NCBI GenBank assembly: GCA_020073085.1
Contig: JAIQFV010000015.1
Coordinates: 52,769 to 116,768, forward strand
Source: Terriglobia bacterium
Lineage (GTDB): Bacteria; Acidobacteriota; Terriglobia; JAIQFV01
Direction of reading: 5' to 3'
DNA length: 64,000 bases
Position 1 is the stretch's first letter. The number at the start of each line of letters is the position of its first letter. The position numbers and the translations under genes were made by a program. This document shows positions 35,716-45,711 of this stretch, piece by piece. The notes under the pieces are model-generated. The model saw only the letters and a list, made by a program, of their open reading frames with translations, did not search any database and was not told the DNA's origin.

Positions 35716-36657
35716 CTACCTGGATTGTTCCAGCCACTTCAGAATAGCGCGAACACTGCCGGTGGCCAGGGCGATGCTTGTATCGGCGGCGCCGTAATAC
35801 AAATGGAGTGTGTCGCCATCGGGGGCGATGGTGTACCCGCAGGGAAACACGACTTTGCCCACATCTCCATGTTGCTCGTAGGACTGCTCGGGCCCAAAAA
35901 TCCACTCGGCACTCCGTTTCAGGCACTTCTCCGGCGATTGCAGATCAAACAGGGCCAGTCCCAGCCGATAGATGGAGCCAGCCGCTGTCTGCCTTACACC
36001 ATGGTAAATCACCAGCCAACCCTGAGGGGTTTCGATGGGTGGAGACGAGAGGCCAATCTTGTTCGCGTCCCACCACCCGCCCTTTCGGGCTTGCAGCATC
36101 AACTTGTGACTGCCCCATTGGCGCAAGTCGGAGGAGTAGGAGATCCACATGTGCGCGACGGGCGCGCTGACGGGGCGATGGATCAAGGCCCAATGGCCGC
36201 CGATCCGATGAGGCAGGAGCGCGGCATCCTTGTCTTCCGGTTGCATGATCAAACCATAGCGTTTGAAGTGGGAGAAATCCTCCGTGAGCGCCAGGGCCAC
36301 GCCTGGACCGTCCCGGGTGTAGGCGGTATAAACAATGGCATACTGCTTTAGTTCGGGGACGAAGGTGATGCGTGGGTCTTCAATTCCCCACATTTCCTCC
36401 GGATAGTGCTCGGGGTCCGCCAATAACGTGGGCTGGGGGTCAATGATCCAGCCGTCTACGCCATTCGCGGAGCGCGCCGCACAGAGGTGGGAATGTCCGG
36501 TCCGGTCCTCCACACGGCATAACAACAAGGTGGTTCCGTTGGGCAGTAATGCGGCCCCGGGATTAAAAACGGTGTGGACTAGATACGGCCAATCGGCGGC
36601 GGTCAAGATGGGGTTATTGGTATGACGGCGAAAGAGTTCGGTATATCGTCGGGTCAT
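35716..36657 (-). CDS. Glycoside hydrolase family 130 protein (mannoside phosphorylase type)
   Basis: This 313-residue five-bladed-propeller enzyme has HTVFNPGAALLPNGTTLLLC near the start, the GIEDPRITFVP motif with the catalytic Asp, and IYHGVRQTAAGSIYRLGLAL. GH130 members phosphorolyse or hydrolyse beta-mannosides. The start shares one base with the stop of the upstream glycosyltransferase (TAATG), so the two are translated together. One would expect synthesis and turnover of the same mannose-containing glycan (inference). Confidence 0.88.
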   Translation of the reverse strand: MTRRYTELFRRHTNNPILTAADWPYLVHTVFNPGAALLPNGTTLLLCRVEDRTGHSHLCAARSANGVDGWIIDPQPTLLADPEHYPEEMWGIEDPRITFVPELKQYAIVYTAYTRDGPGVALALTEDFSHFKRYGLIMQPEDKDAALLPHRIGGHWALIHRPVSAPVAHMWISYSSDLRQWGSHKLMLQARKGGWWDANKIGLSSPPIETPQGWLVIYHGVRQTAAGSIYRLGLALFDLQSPEKCLKRSAEWIFGPEQSYEQHGDVGKVVFPCGYTIAPDGDTLHLYYGAADTSIALATGSVRAILKWLEQSR

Positions 36658-38942
36658 TAAGATTGTGTCTCCACAGTAAGAAGAGCATTCTCAGCCAGGC
36701 GCAACTCCAGCAGGGATTGAAGAAAGGCGAGGGTAGACTCCGCGCCTTGATTCTCGTTCGGCCGGTCGGGATGCAGACCGTCGCGGCAACCCCCCGTCGT
36801 TGGGTCGTAAACCGGCAGGTTCAAGTCGTTGCGACCAAGGAACCACTCGAAGGCCCGCCGGGCTTCTTTCCGCCAACGCTTGTCGGCTGTGATTCGGTAG
36901 GCTTCGAGGCAGGCCGAGACCATGGTCTGGGCCTCGACGGGTTGTTGATCGAAGCGGGCGCGTTCAGCCCCCCGCTGATAAAAACCATTAGAGCCGATCG
37001 GGACAAAATGCCCCCCCTCGACGTCAGAGCATTGCAAGGCAGCCAGCCAGCGGAGCGACTCCAGGCCGGCCTCGGTCATGTTGCTGTCCGGCATAAACTG
37101 TCCGCACATCAGCAGGGCATGCGGCAGGGCCGCGTTGCAATAGGTCAGCCCTTCCTCGAACCAATGCCATTCATCCGCGCGGTGGCTCTGATACAACGTC
37201 AAGAGTCGTCCGGCCAATTCCTCCCGCACCTGACCGGCTTGTCGATCCCCGGCAAATCGCCGAAGGTACTCATGAATTCCGAGCAGCGCGAAGGCCCAGG
37301 CCCGCGGGCTGGTCGTGTCGCGAATGGCGGGCAGGGCCTGCTCAAACACCCGGCCGGCCATACTATGGAGGGCCGGTGAGTTGGAGCGGCCCAGCATCGT
37401 GCCTAACGCCCATAGCGCGCGACCGTGGCTGTCGTCAGAACCGCCATCTTCCATCCAGTGGCGCTGGTAGTCCATGAAGTTGCGGAACCGCCGGGTCTCC
37501 GTATTGAATGCATACCAGATGAAGGCGAGATACCGGGACGCCAGTTCGAAGGACTCCGTGTTGCCCAGCGCCTCCAGGAGCGCAGTCACCATCAGCGCGC
37601 GGGCATTGTCGTCGGTGGTGTAGCCTTCGCTATAGTTGGGGACTGTAAAGATGGCGTGCTGCAGGATGCCGGTCTCATCCGTCATGTGGTGCAAGTGATC
37701 CAGTTTGAGCGGAGGAAGTTCACCCAGGTGTTTGTCCAGCGCTTTGGCAATGAAGCCGGGAGGAGTGAAATGCCGACGTTCGGCGCGGGCGCGCTCGAAG
37801 CTCTCCATGTAACGACGTGCCACGGTCGGCCAGATCATCTCCCGGCCATACAGATAGGCGCGCTTCCGCATGGCGTGACGTTTGGCCTCGTTGTCCAGCA
37901 GGTCAATCACTTGCGCAGCCAGGGCCGCGGGATCATGGAACGGCACCAGCGCTCCTCGTCCTTCGGCCAGCATCTCTTCCGCGTACCAGTACGGAGTCGA
38001 GATCACGGCCTTGCCGGCGCCCAGGGTGTAAGCCAGGGTGCCGGAGACGATTTGGGCCGCATTCAGATAAGGGGTGATGTAAATGTCCGCCGCGCCGATG
38101 AACTCGATGAGTTCCACCAGACTGACAAACCGGTTGTAGAAAATCACGTGGCCTTCCACCCCCTTCTCCTGAGCCAGCCATTGGAGAGACAACCGGTACG
38201 TCTCCCCCTCGGACTCAATCACGTGGGGATGGGTCACTCCGAGGATGATGTACACCACGTTCGGATAGCGGGCCACAATTTCGGGGAGGGCGGCGATGAC
38301 ATTTTCGATCCCCTTGTTCGCCGAGAGCAACCCAAAGCTGAGCAGAACGAGTTTGCCTTCGACGCCAAACAGGTCTTTGTGAAAACTCGGGTCTACAAAA
38401 GGCACATCAGGGATGCCGTGTGGAATCTGATCAATCTTCTCCGGTGACACGGCATAGACCTCCCGCAAAAATTCCGCGCCGCAGTCACTCATGACGGCCA
38501 GCCGATCCGACAGACCCGCCACTTCTTGAAGTACCCGCCGCTGATCGGGGTCCGGCTCGCGAAGAATGGTGTGCAAGGTCGTGACAATGGGCATGCGCAA
38601 TTCGCGTAAGAGGGCCAGGATATGGCTGCCGGCCCGCCCGCCAAAGATGCCGTATTCAAATTGCAGGGACACGAGGTTGACGTTGTTGATGTTCAGGAAA
38701 TCGGCGGCGCGATGATAGGAGTCAATATCTTTCTCTGTCAGCTCAAATCGAACGCGTGCCGGATAGGCGTAACCCTCTTCTCGATCGTTGACGGGAAGGG
38801 CAATGCAGGTGGTTGCAGCGTATTCGGCAGCCATGGCCTCGCACAAGTCGGTCGTGAAGGTAGCGATACCGCAGTGGCGCGGCAAGTAGTTGCCGATGAA
38901 TGCAATGCGGCTAAGTGTTGAACTGGTTGAGCCGTGTTCCAT
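36657..38942 (-). CDS. GT4 glycosyltransferase fused to a C-terminal helical-barrel-like domain
   Basis: The protein has about 761 residues from ATG 38942 (AAGGA upstream; a TTG at 38975 is also in frame). Residues ~10-400 form a GT-B family 4 transferase (IAFIGNYLPRHCGIATFT; VLLSFGLLSANKGIENVI). The donor-site region reads AAQIVSGTLAYTLGAGKAVI, where the usual E-x7-E pair is not evident. Residues ~420-761 look like an alpha/alpha barrel (NYSEGYTTDDNARALMV, GRALWALG, WHWFEEGLTYCNAALP) as in glycan-acting enzymes. Coupling to GH130 suggests a mannosyl glycan pathway. The exact donor is unknown. Confidence 0.82.
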   Translation of the reverse strand: MEHGSTSSTLSRIAFIGNYLPRHCGIATFTTDLCEAMAAEYAATTCIALPVNDREEGYAYPARVRFELTEKDIDSYHRAADFLNINNVNLVSLQFEYGIFGGRAGSHILALLRELRMPIVTTLHTILREPDPDQRRVLQEVAGLSDRLAVMSDCGAEFLREVYAVSPEKIDQIPHGIPDVPFVDPSFHKDLFGVEGKLVLLSFGLLSANKGIENVIAALPEIVARYPNVVYIILGVTHPHVIESEGETYRLSLQWLAQEKGVEGHVIFYNRFVSLVELIEFIGAADIYITPYLNAAQIVSGTLAYTLGAGKAVISTPYWYAEEMLAEGRGALVPFHDPAALAAQVIDLLDNEAKRHAMRKRAYLYGREMIWPTVARRYMESFERARAERRHFTPPGFIAKALDKHLGELPPLKLDHLHHMTDETGILQHAIFTVPNYSEGYTTDDNARALMVTALLEALGNTESFELASRYLAFIWYAFNTETRRFRNFMDYQRHWMEDGGSDDSHGRALWALGTMLGRSNSPALHSMAGRVFEQALPAIRDTTSPRAWAFALLGIHEYLRRFAGDRQAGQVREELAGRLLTLYQSHRADEWHWFEEGLTYCNAALPHALLMCGQFMPDSNMTEAGLESLRWLAALQCSDVEGGHFVPIGSNGFYQRGAERARFDQQPVEAQTMVSACLEAYRITADKRWRKEARRAFEWFLGRNDLNLPVYDPTTGGCRDGLHPDRPNENQGAESTLAFLQSLLELRLAENALLTVETQS

Positions 38943-39143
38943 AATCCGGGTATCCTTATCGGCCACTTTGACCAAGGTGAAGAAAGATCATGCCCTCCCG
39001 CGGAAGGGCCGTTCCGCTGGATCGGGACCGCAGAGAATTAAACAAGCTTCTTTGATCCTGAATCGAAAATGCTTCCCTGAAAAGCCGCGGATCAAAGCTC
39101 GGCCTTGGGGCTCCCGGGTTCCCTTTGGAATTCGATTGTCGAA

Positions 39144-39572
39144 TCACGCAGCCGCTGGTTTGCCCAAATCCCATTCAGCAGGGTGTGTGCTGGGGAATAG
39201 AAAGACGCTCGTCTGAATATGTCGCGCGTTGGCTGAAACCGTCACATAGGGGACTCCCAGAAAACGCTTTGCCTCCACTCGGGTGATTTCCAGGCAATTA
39301 AACTTCTCCGCCTTCAGGTGTGACAGGATCCGGCGAACTGCCCGTTCCCGGGTCACTTCTCTGTTCGAGCCGAAGGCGCTCCCCGTAGATTCACCCGCCA
39401 GGTAGAAAAAACTGCATCCCGCCTTGGTGATCCTTCGATCGAGGGTGGAACCATCGAAGTTTTTAATTAATCTCCATCCCCTCGAATGGGGTTCGCATTC
39501 AACCTGCACACCTTCCGGCAATAGAGTGTTGTCTCTGATCAGGATAGTACCAGTTTTGACTTCCTCTGTCAT
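39144..39572 (-). CDS. Hypothetical 142-residue protein
   Basis: The family is not recognised. The protein is soluble and basic-acidic mixed, with a short beta-rich start (GTILIRDNTLLPEGVQVECE) and a helix with RERAVRRILSHLKAEKFNCL. Similar small proteins occur in Acidobacteriota, but I cannot name a function. No strong ribosome-binding site is seen. Confidence 0.5.
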   Translation of the reverse strand: MTEEVKTGTILIRDNTLLPEGVQVECEPHSRGWRLIKNFDGSTLDRRITKAGCSFFYLAGESTGSAFGSNREVTRERAVRRILSHLKAEKFNCLEITRVEAKRFLGVPYVTVSANARHIQTSVFLFPSTHPAEWDLGKPAAA

Positions 39573-39948
39573 GTCAGCTTATCCCCTTGGTCCGCAGTGG
39601 CGGTTGCGCCAGCGTGCAAATGGCTTGACGGTGACACGATCCCCACACCGGAATCTGTCACTCACTTTCGGTATCACGCCACCTGTTGACCCGAAGCGCC
39701 GCCGACGTGAGGGGCGAGATCAGGAACTTCTCTCATCCATGTGGCAGCTTCCGTACATTCATCTCCAGCCGGCGGGTAGATCAAAACCAGACCATGACGA
39801 CCAGCCTCAGGACGACGCGTGAACTGGTCCTGATGCTCCATGATGAAATCAAGGGTTTGAGCCAGTATTTCCGAATTGAATCTACCGGAGCCTCCCTCCC
39901 GAACAAATCATTTTCCTTGAGATTCTTTCCGCTCCTTCAATCAGGGCC
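39573..39948. other. Gene-free stretch
   Basis: I see no gene, clear promoter or strong hairpin in these 376 bp. The open frames crossing it show no protein-like composition. Confidence 0.4.
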
Positions 39949-40716
39949 CTACTTCTTGATCAGGGAAGCCAGGCCGGTGATGAGGTCGATGGGCAGCGGA
40001 AAGACAATGGTTGTGTTTTTCTCAACCCCGATCTCTGTCAGGGTTTGGAGATATCGAAGTTGCATGGCCGTCGGCTGCGACGACAGGACCTCGGCCGCTT
40101 CCATCAATTTGTGCGAGGCTTGCAGCTCACCGTCGGCATGGATGATCTTGGCGCGCTTTTCGCGTTCGGCCTCCGCTTGTTTGGCAATGGCCCTCTGCAT
40201 TTGCTCCGGGAGGTCCACTTGCTTCACTTCCACCAGGGCGACCTTGATGCCCCAGGGTCCGGCGTGTTGGTCGATGATCGACTGCAGCCGGTCGTTCAGT
40301 TTTTCGCGTTGCGAGAGCAGGTCGTCTAGTTCCACTTCGCCCAGCACGGACCGTAATGTGGTCTGCGCCAATTGTGACGTGGCGAAGAAATAGTCGCGCA
40401 CCTCAACGATGGCTTTGCGTGGTTCGATCACCCGAAAATACACGACGGCATTCACCTTGACTGCGACGTTGTCACGGGTGATGACATCTTGCGCCGGCAC
40501 TTCGTGCGTCTCGACGCGCAAAGAGACACGCACCATGCGGTCGATCGGTTTGAAAACGAAGATCAGGCCGGGGCCTTTGGCCTGTTCCAACAGCCGCCCG
40601 AGGCGAAAAATGACACCCCGTTCGTATTCCGAGAGAATCTTGACGGAACTGAGCAGGTAGAGCACGATGATAATGAAGACAATCGGGAAAAAACCAATGC
40701 CAAAAGACGATCCCAT
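39949..40716 (-). CDS. Slipin family (stomatin/SPFH) membrane protein
   Basis: This 255-residue protein has one N-terminal hairpin or membrane helix (~8-25). The SPFH/Band 7 domain follows ([46 protein letters not shown]), then a helical tail ([20 protein letters not shown]). Slipins form oligomeric scaffolds in membrane microdomains and often pair with NfeD; no NfeD gene is present here. A GGGGGGG-rich leader precedes the ATG. Confidence 0.92.
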   Translation of the reverse strand: MGSSFGIGFFPIVFIIIVLYLLSSVKILSEYERGVIFRLGRLLEQAKGPGLIFVFKPIDRMVRVSLRVETHEVPAQDVITRDNVAVKVNAVVYFRVIEPRKAIVEVRDYFFATSQLAQTTLRSVLGEVELDDLLSQREKLNDRLQSIIDQHAGPWGIKVALVEVKQVDLPEQMQRAIAKQAEAEREKRAKIIHADGELQASHKLMEAAEVLSSQPTAMQLRYLQTLTEIGVEKNTTIVFPLPIDLITGLASLIKK

Positions 40717-40868
40717 AATCCCCCCCTTCTTAGGAGAGCGTAAGTGTTGGCTATCCTTCCAGTTCAGATTTCAAGCGGAGGGAATAAAAATGTAGTGGGC
40801 GCACGGATTTCGATGGCAGTCCGGCTGCTTTACCCCTCACCCAATATGGTACAGGCAACAATAATCAT

Positions 40869-40894
40869 TGTCTGTTCACTTAGACACACCCCCG
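40869..40894. promoter_or_regulatory. Shared upstream motif, copy 1
   Basis: TGTCTGTTCACTTAG-ACACACCCCCG lies in the gap between the slipin and APC genes (40717-41088), which otherwise shows nothing clear. A near-identical sequence occurs at 44409-44434. It could be an operator; the core TGTTC-N6-GAACA dyad is degenerate in this copy. Confidence 0.35.
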
Positions 40895-41088
40895 AGTTTT
40901 CACTGTGCAATCGTTGCCGTGAAAATAGGGGGAGGAAAAACGGTTCGGGGTGTGTGAATCTTGATTGGGGAACAGGGTCATCTCGAGAATGACTCTCAAT
41001 TCAAAGGAGTTGCCGCGCACCCTGTTGGTGGGGCCAAAGGCGCTGTGTTATAGTCCGCTCCAGGTTCTTCCACATTCCCGGAGGTCCG

Positions 41089-43242
41089 ATGAACCCGGCC
41101 AAACAGGCGACGAAAGTGGTCGTCGTGACGTCGGTGATGCTCTCGTTCATTTCCTTCTGGCGCGCTGCCGCCATTGTCCTCAACGATCTCGGCTCGTCGG
41201 CTTACTACGTCGGCGGCATCGCCGAGCAAGCGGTTGGACGCGCTGCTCCCTGGTTTATCTTTGGGGTCATGCTTTTCTCTTATGCCGTGCGGGCTGTCTA
41301 TATCGAATCGTGCGGAATGTTTACACGCGGTGGAGTCTACCGTGTCGTCAAAGAGGCGATGGGGGGTACCCTCGCCAAAGTTTCGGTCTCGGCCCTGATG
41401 TTCGACTACATCCTGACGGGGCCGATCTCAGGTGTTTCGGCAGGGCAGTATATCGTCGGCCTCGTGGCGCAAACGGCCACCCATTTGGGATATGCCTGGA
41501 CCCCTTCGAAAGCCAGGATAAACTTGTTGGCCGCCGGCCTCGCCGTCCTGGTGACCCTTTACTTCTGGTGGCGCAACACGAAGGGCATCCACGAATCGTC
41601 GGACGATGCGCTGAGGATCATGTATGTGACGACGATCATGGTGGTGCTGCTGATTGGGTGGTGCGGGTTGACGATCTGGACGCACCCCGCAATGAAGCGT
41701 TTGCCGCCCATGCCGCAGCCGGGCCACCTCGCGTTCAATCACGATGCCGTGGGGTGGTTACCCAAAATCCTGCCGGGGGCCCTGCGGCAACTGCCCATAG
41801 TAGCGCCACCCGCCACGACGCCCGCGCCGGAAGAGGCAGAACCCAAACCGCTCGTCGGTCTCGTGCCCAACGCCGGTGCTCTTTTCGGGCTGATCGGCAT
41901 CGTGATTGCCTTCGGGCACTCGTTTCTGGCGATGTCCGGTGAAGAATCCCTCGCTCAGGTCAACCGCGAGTTGGAGTACCCCAAGCATCAAAACCTGGTA
42001 CGGGCCGGATTTGTCATCTTCGTCTATTCGCTGCTGTTCACCTCGCTGGTTTCGTTCTTTGCCTATGCCATCATCCCCGACCCGGTCCGGCCACAGTATT
42101 TTGACAACCTGATCAGCGGCATTGCCTTGTACCTGGCCGGCCCGATGCCGCTGAAACTTCTTTTCCAGGCTTTCATCGTCATCGTTGGCTTTCTGATGTT
42201 ATCGGGGGCTGTGAATACGGCCATTATCGGATCCAACGGCGTTCTCAACAGGGTTTCGGAAGACGGCGTAATGACCGATTGGTTCCGCGAACCCCATAAG
42301 AAATACGGCACAAGCCATCGCATGATCAACCTGATCGTGATCCTGCAACTTGCGACGATCATTGGCTCCCGCGGTAACGTCTATGTCCTGGGCGAGGCTT
42401 ACGCGTTCGGCGTCATCTGGTCATTTGCCTTCAAGGGATTGGCAATGGTGGTCCTTCGCTTTAAAGATAAATCGCCGCGCGAGTGGAAGGTTCCCTTCAA
42501 TATCAATCTGGGCCGCAACGAGATTCCGATGGGGCTGGGGGTGATTGCAGCGCTGCTGTTCTCGGTTGCCGGAATCAACTTGATCACCAAAGAGGTGGCG
42601 ACGATCAGCGGCGTCGCCTTCACGCTGGTCTTCTTCCTCATTTTTGAGATCTCGGAGCGCATCAACGACCGGAAAGAGGGGGTGGCCGCCCACGTCGAAA
42701 TGGATCAATTCCAGACACACCCGCAAGAAACCGTGTCAAACGAGAGCCTCGGCGTTCGGCCCGGAAACACGCTCTGTTTCGTTCGCGACTACCACACACT
42801 CGATCACGTCCGCAGAGCTCTGGAGCTGACGCACACGGGCAAAAAAGACCTGGTCGTGATGACCGTAAAGGTCCCCAAAGGACCCGACACCGGGTACAAG
42901 GGCATTCATGAACATCATCTTTTCACGAGCTTCAAGCAATTGCTGTTCACTCACGTGGTCGCGCTTGCGGAAAAGGCAGGCAAGCCGGTGCATCTGCTTG
43001 TCGTGCCATCCTCCAATATTCTCGAAGCCATCATCCTCACGGCGGCACAACTCAATTCGACCGAAGTCATTGTCGGGCCATCCGCGGTGCTGCCGCTCGC
43101 AGAACAAGCAAAGCATTTCCGAAGAGCGTGGGAGAAGCTGCGCGATCAACGTAAACATCAAGTCCTCTTCCGTATCATCGACGCTCACGGAAACTTACAT
43201 GATTTTCCGATTGGAAGATCTTCGGCGGGATCTGTAGCATGA
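41089..43242 (+). CDS. APC superfamily permease with C-terminal UspA-like domain
   Basis: This 717-residue protein has about twelve membrane helices (~10-530). Features are SSAYYVGGIAEQAVGRAAPW, GMFTRGGVYRVVKEAMGG, and a long loop near 210-260 rich in Pro/Glu. Residues ~555-717 form a soluble UspA-like nucleotide-binding fold (VRRALELTHTGKKDLVVMTV; VHLLVVPSSNILEAIILTAA). The transporter part resembles amino acid/polyamine/organocation carriers. The tail may sense nucleotide state. The substrate is unknown. No partner gene is adjacent. Confidence 0.88.
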   Translation: MNPAKQATKVVVVTSVMLSFISFWRAAAIVLNDLGSSAYYVGGIAEQAVGRAAPWFIFGVMLFSYAVRAVYIESCGMFTRGGVYRVVKEAMGGTLAKVSVSALMFDYILTGPISGVSAGQYIVGLVAQTATHLGYAWTPSKARINLLAAGLAVLVTLYFWWRNTKGIHESSDDALRIMYVTTIMVVLLIGWCGLTIWTHPAMKRLPPMPQPGHLAFNHDAVGWLPKILPGALRQLPIVAPPATTPAPEEAEPKPLVGLVPNAGALFGLIGIVIAFGHSFLAMSGEESLAQVNRELEYPKHQNLVRAGFVIFVYSLLFTSLVSFFAYAIIPDPVRPQYFDNLISGIALYLAGPMPLKLLFQAFIVIVGFLMLSGAVNTAIIGSNGVLNRVSEDGVMTDWFREPHKKYGTSHRMINLIVILQLATIIGSRGNVYVLGEAYAFGVIWSFAFKGLAMVVLRFKDKSPREWKVPFNINLGRNEIPMGLGVIAALLFSVAGINLITKEVATISGVAFTLVFFLIFEISERINDRKEGVAAHVEMDQFQTHPQETVSNESLGVRPGNTLCFVRDYHTLDHVRRALELTHTGKKDLVVMTVKVPKGPDTGYKGIHEHHLFTSFKQLLFTHVVALAEKAGKPVHLLVVPSSNILEAIILTAAQLNSTEVIVGPSAVLPLAEQAKHFRRAWEKLRDQRKHQVLFRIIDAHGNLHDFPIGRSSAGSVA

Positions 43243-43273
43243 TTGCATGATTGGGGTCGCCATCGATTAAAGG

Positions 43274-43969
43274 TCACTTCGATTCATTCCGCGGTACACC
43301 CTTTTGTAGGACCTCGACGAGATGACGGCCTGGCTCCGGAATAGTGACCTTGTCACCCAACACAATTTCCTTTGCTGTGATTTTACGACCATAGACTCGT
43401 TCATTGGCGTCATTGTCAGGGCGAAGCGTGGAACCCTCCAGGGAAATACCGGCAAAGAGGCCGCGCGAACGAGAGTAGCTCAAGATTTCTGCCCGCAAGT
43501 AGGCGTCGGTGGCGGCTTGAGCATCCCGCCCTTTGGGGCCTGCCACGGCGGAGATTTCAGCCCCCAATTTGACCTTGCTGTTGAGAATTGAACTCGCGCC
43601 TCTCTCATTCATCACCAGGAGGACAAGATCGGTGGATTGTCCACCCAGTTGAAATCCAAAGCTTCCACCTTCCAGGGCGTACATGGCTGGAGCGCCCCAG
43701 GATCCACGGAAATCCTTGCCCGTTCGGCACACCATCGCCCCGCGGCCATAACTCCCACCGACTCCGACCGCTAGCTTTAACACGGAAGGAATAATAATGA
43801 CGCAATCGGTCTTCTCCAAGAGCTCCTGGGGAATGTTGTCCGGGATGTTCAGGATTTCTCCCATCACCACGCCGCAATTTTCCAGGCGGTCGGTTTCCTT
43901 TTCGTTATCCCCGGCACAGAGGGGAAGGGCAACAAACATACAGCAGAGAACAACTAGATAACGAAACAT
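43274..43969 (-). CDS. Exported SYLF (YSC84) domain protein
   Basis: This 231-residue protein has a signal peptide (core ~4-18, C-A-G-D). The SYLF/Ysc84 domain follows: DNIPQELLEKTDCVIIIPSV, KLAVGVGGSYGRGAMVCR, APAMYALEGGSFGFQLGGQS and DLVLLVMNERG. SYLF domains bind phospholipids in eukaryotes; bacterial roles are unclear but the proteins are mostly secreted. A two-helix membrane protein gene lies 31 bp upstream on the same strand, perhaps in the same operon. Confidence 0.9.
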   Translation of the reverse strand: MFRYLVVLCCMFVALPLCAGDNEKETDRLENCGVVMGEILNIPDNIPQELLEKTDCVIIIPSVLKLAVGVGGSYGRGAMVCRTGKDFRGSWGAPAMYALEGGSFGFQLGGQSTDLVLLVMNERGASSILNSKVKLGAEISAVAGPKGRDAQAATDAYLRAEILSYSRSRGLFAGISLEGSTLRPDNDANERVYGRKITAKEIVLGDKVTIPEPGRHLVEVLQKGVPRNESK

Positions 43970-44000
43970 CGCTCACCTCCTCGATCAGAAGTTTATTGGT

Positions 44001-44225
44001 TTATGACTTTTTCCTCGCGCCTACGATTAGCAAGGCGACCCCGCCAGCCAACACCAGTCCTCCAAGTATTGGAGGGAGGGGGATTCGATCATGCTTCTCC
44101 ACTGTGGCATGGATCGGTCCCACATCAAGGACCTTTTCTTGATGGGTATAAGTGAAACCTTGGTAGGCAAGGGCCACCACGCTCAGAATGACCAACAGGA
44201 TCCCTATCAGAGTGATCGATTTCAT
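44001..44225 (-). CDS. Small two-helix membrane protein
   Basis: This 74-residue protein starts at ATG 44225 after GGAGGCGAATAAC. Two membrane helices (~3-22 and ~50-70) flank a ~25-residue periplasmic or cytosolic loop (TYTHQEKVLDVGPIHATVEK). The pattern recurs in many soil bacteria, but I know no function. It is upstream of the SYLF gene on the same strand. Confidence 0.7.
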   Translation of the reverse strand: MKSITLIGILLVILSVVALAYQGFTYTHQEKVLDVGPIHATVEKHDRIPLPPILGGLVLAGGVALLIVGARKKS

Positions 44226-44811
44226 GTTATTCGCCTCCGCTGTTATCCGAGAACTCTTCGGCCTTGAATGATCCTGATGAATAGTGGAGAACCCCGGAGC
44301 CGTGATATGAACCAAATGAATTGATGACCGGAGTTCTCATATGAATGCCTTTCCATTCCTTATCCTCCTCCCCCCACATGAAGCACGTTACAAGCGATGA
44401 AGGAGGATGTCTGTTCACTTAGGAACACCCTCGTCTTAAAACACCAGATTGCGATTTCTGTGTAAGAGAGTTGGACGGCCGATGTCTCCAGGATGCAAAG
44501 GTCTTTCATCGGATGTCCAGCTCCGATGCATTGGAGTTCGTCATCCGACCTGATTCCTGCGCTGGTCGACGATGGTCAATTCTGAACAGACGTCAGGGCG
44601 TTCGAATGCGATCATGATGTTGACTTCCTGATTCTTCATGAAAGGAGGCTATACCGCCGACCAGTTGTTCGGAAAAATCACGGAGCTCATGTCAGCGCCT
44701 CCCATGAGACCGTGATCGGGTTCAATCGGTGTTGAGCTCAGCCCTATGCGGCGTGCCCCGATAGAGCACCGAGAACGATCGTATCAGCAGTCCCGGCACT
44801 TTACGACTCAC
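44226..44811. other. Gene-free stretch with shared motif
   Basis: These 586 bp hold no convincing gene. Position 44409-44434 carries TGTCTGTTCACTTAG-GAACACCCTCG, close to the motif at 40869, with a perfect TGTTC-N6-GAACA dyad. It could control the minus-strand membrane/SYLF operon, the plus-strand lipoprotein-sorting-like gene, or both. Confidence 0.45.
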
Positions 44812-45603
44812 ATGAACATGAAGAATTCGATGCACTTCCGTCTCGCTTTTTTAATATGGCTGCTCCTGATCTTTGCGGGGCTGCGACAGCCTGCATTCGC
44901 TCAACAGCCGTGTCCCTTGCCCCCTGCTGCTCCTGCTCCGCTGAACGCCAAGCAGTTGGTAGAGAAATTGGTCCGGATGAACCTCGAACGCGCTCAAGCG
45001 TTGCGTGCCTATCAGGGAACCCGAATCTATCGGCTTGAATATCGCGGTTTTCCAGGCACCCGGAGCGCGGAGATGGTCGTGGATGTCAAGTACGAGTCAC
45101 CCGGAATCAAGGAATTTACCATCCTGTCAGCAACCGGATCGAAGCTGATCATTGACAAGGTATTTAAGAAACTCTTGCAGAGCGAAAAGGAAGCCTTCGA
45201 GGCGGTGAACCAAAAGCGCGCGGCTCTCAACAGCGAGAACTATGTCTTCACGCTGATCGGATACGAAAGCACGCCCGCCGGTTCAATCTATCTGCTTTCG
45301 GTCGAGCCCAGAACAAAGGACAAGTTCCTCTACCGCGGTCGAATCTGGGTAGATGCCGAAGAATTTGCTGTAGTGAGGATGGAAGTAGAGCCCGCGAAGA
45401 ATCCATCCTTCTGGACAAAAAACACCGAAGTCCAACAGGCCTACGTCAAAGTGAATGGTTTCTGGCTCCCCGCGCAGCAGCACAGCCGCTCCACCATTCG
45501 CCTCGGCGGACGCGCCGATTTTACAATTGATTACAAGGATTATCAGATCACGGGCGTGAGTTCGTTGAGTAACGTCAGTAGTGCCGCAAACTCCCGCGAG
45601 TAG
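44812..45603 (+). CDS. Exported outer-membrane lipoprotein-sorting-like protein
   Basis: The product has about 263 residues from ATG 44812. A Sec signal peptide (core ~9-26, AFAQQ) is followed by a LolA/RseB-like half-barrel: AYQGTRIYRLEYRGFPGTRS, EMVVDVKYESPGIKEFTILS, then GRIWVDAEEFAVVRMEVEPA. Such folds bind lipids or lipoproteins in the periplasm. It precedes an AsmA-like gene by 108 bp, another hint of envelope work. I place it in the superfamily only, not as LolA itself. Confidence 0.65.
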   Translation: MNMKNSMHFRLAFLIWLLLIFAGLRQPAFAQQPCPLPPAAPAPLNAKQLVEKLVRMNLERAQALRAYQGTRIYRLEYRGFPGTRSAEMVVDVKYESPGIKEFTILSATGSKLIIDKVFKKLLQSEKEAFEAVNQKRAALNSENYVFTLIGYESTPAGSIYLLSVEPRTKDKFLYRGRIWVDAEEFAVVRMEVEPAKNPSFWTKNTEVQQAYVKVNGFWLPAQQHSRSTIRLGGRADFTIDYKDYQITGVSSLSNVSSAANSRE

Positions 45604-45711
45604 CTTCAGGATAGATGTATTTCAAGGCAACCAACTGCAAGCCCTTTTATTGTCGTCAGGGGTACGATTTGAGCGACGGGGAGTTCAAGAAGGAAATTCG
45701 GGGTTATATCC

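Noticed and set aside
40965..41942. Large open frame overlapping the start of the APC permease
   Set aside because: It is in a different frame from an obvious membrane transporter and has an Arg/Cys-rich composition typical of a shadow frame.
44227..44418. Short minus-strand frame upstream of the small membrane protein
   Set aside because: It has no ribosome-binding site or recognisable content, and runs through the shared motif at 44409.
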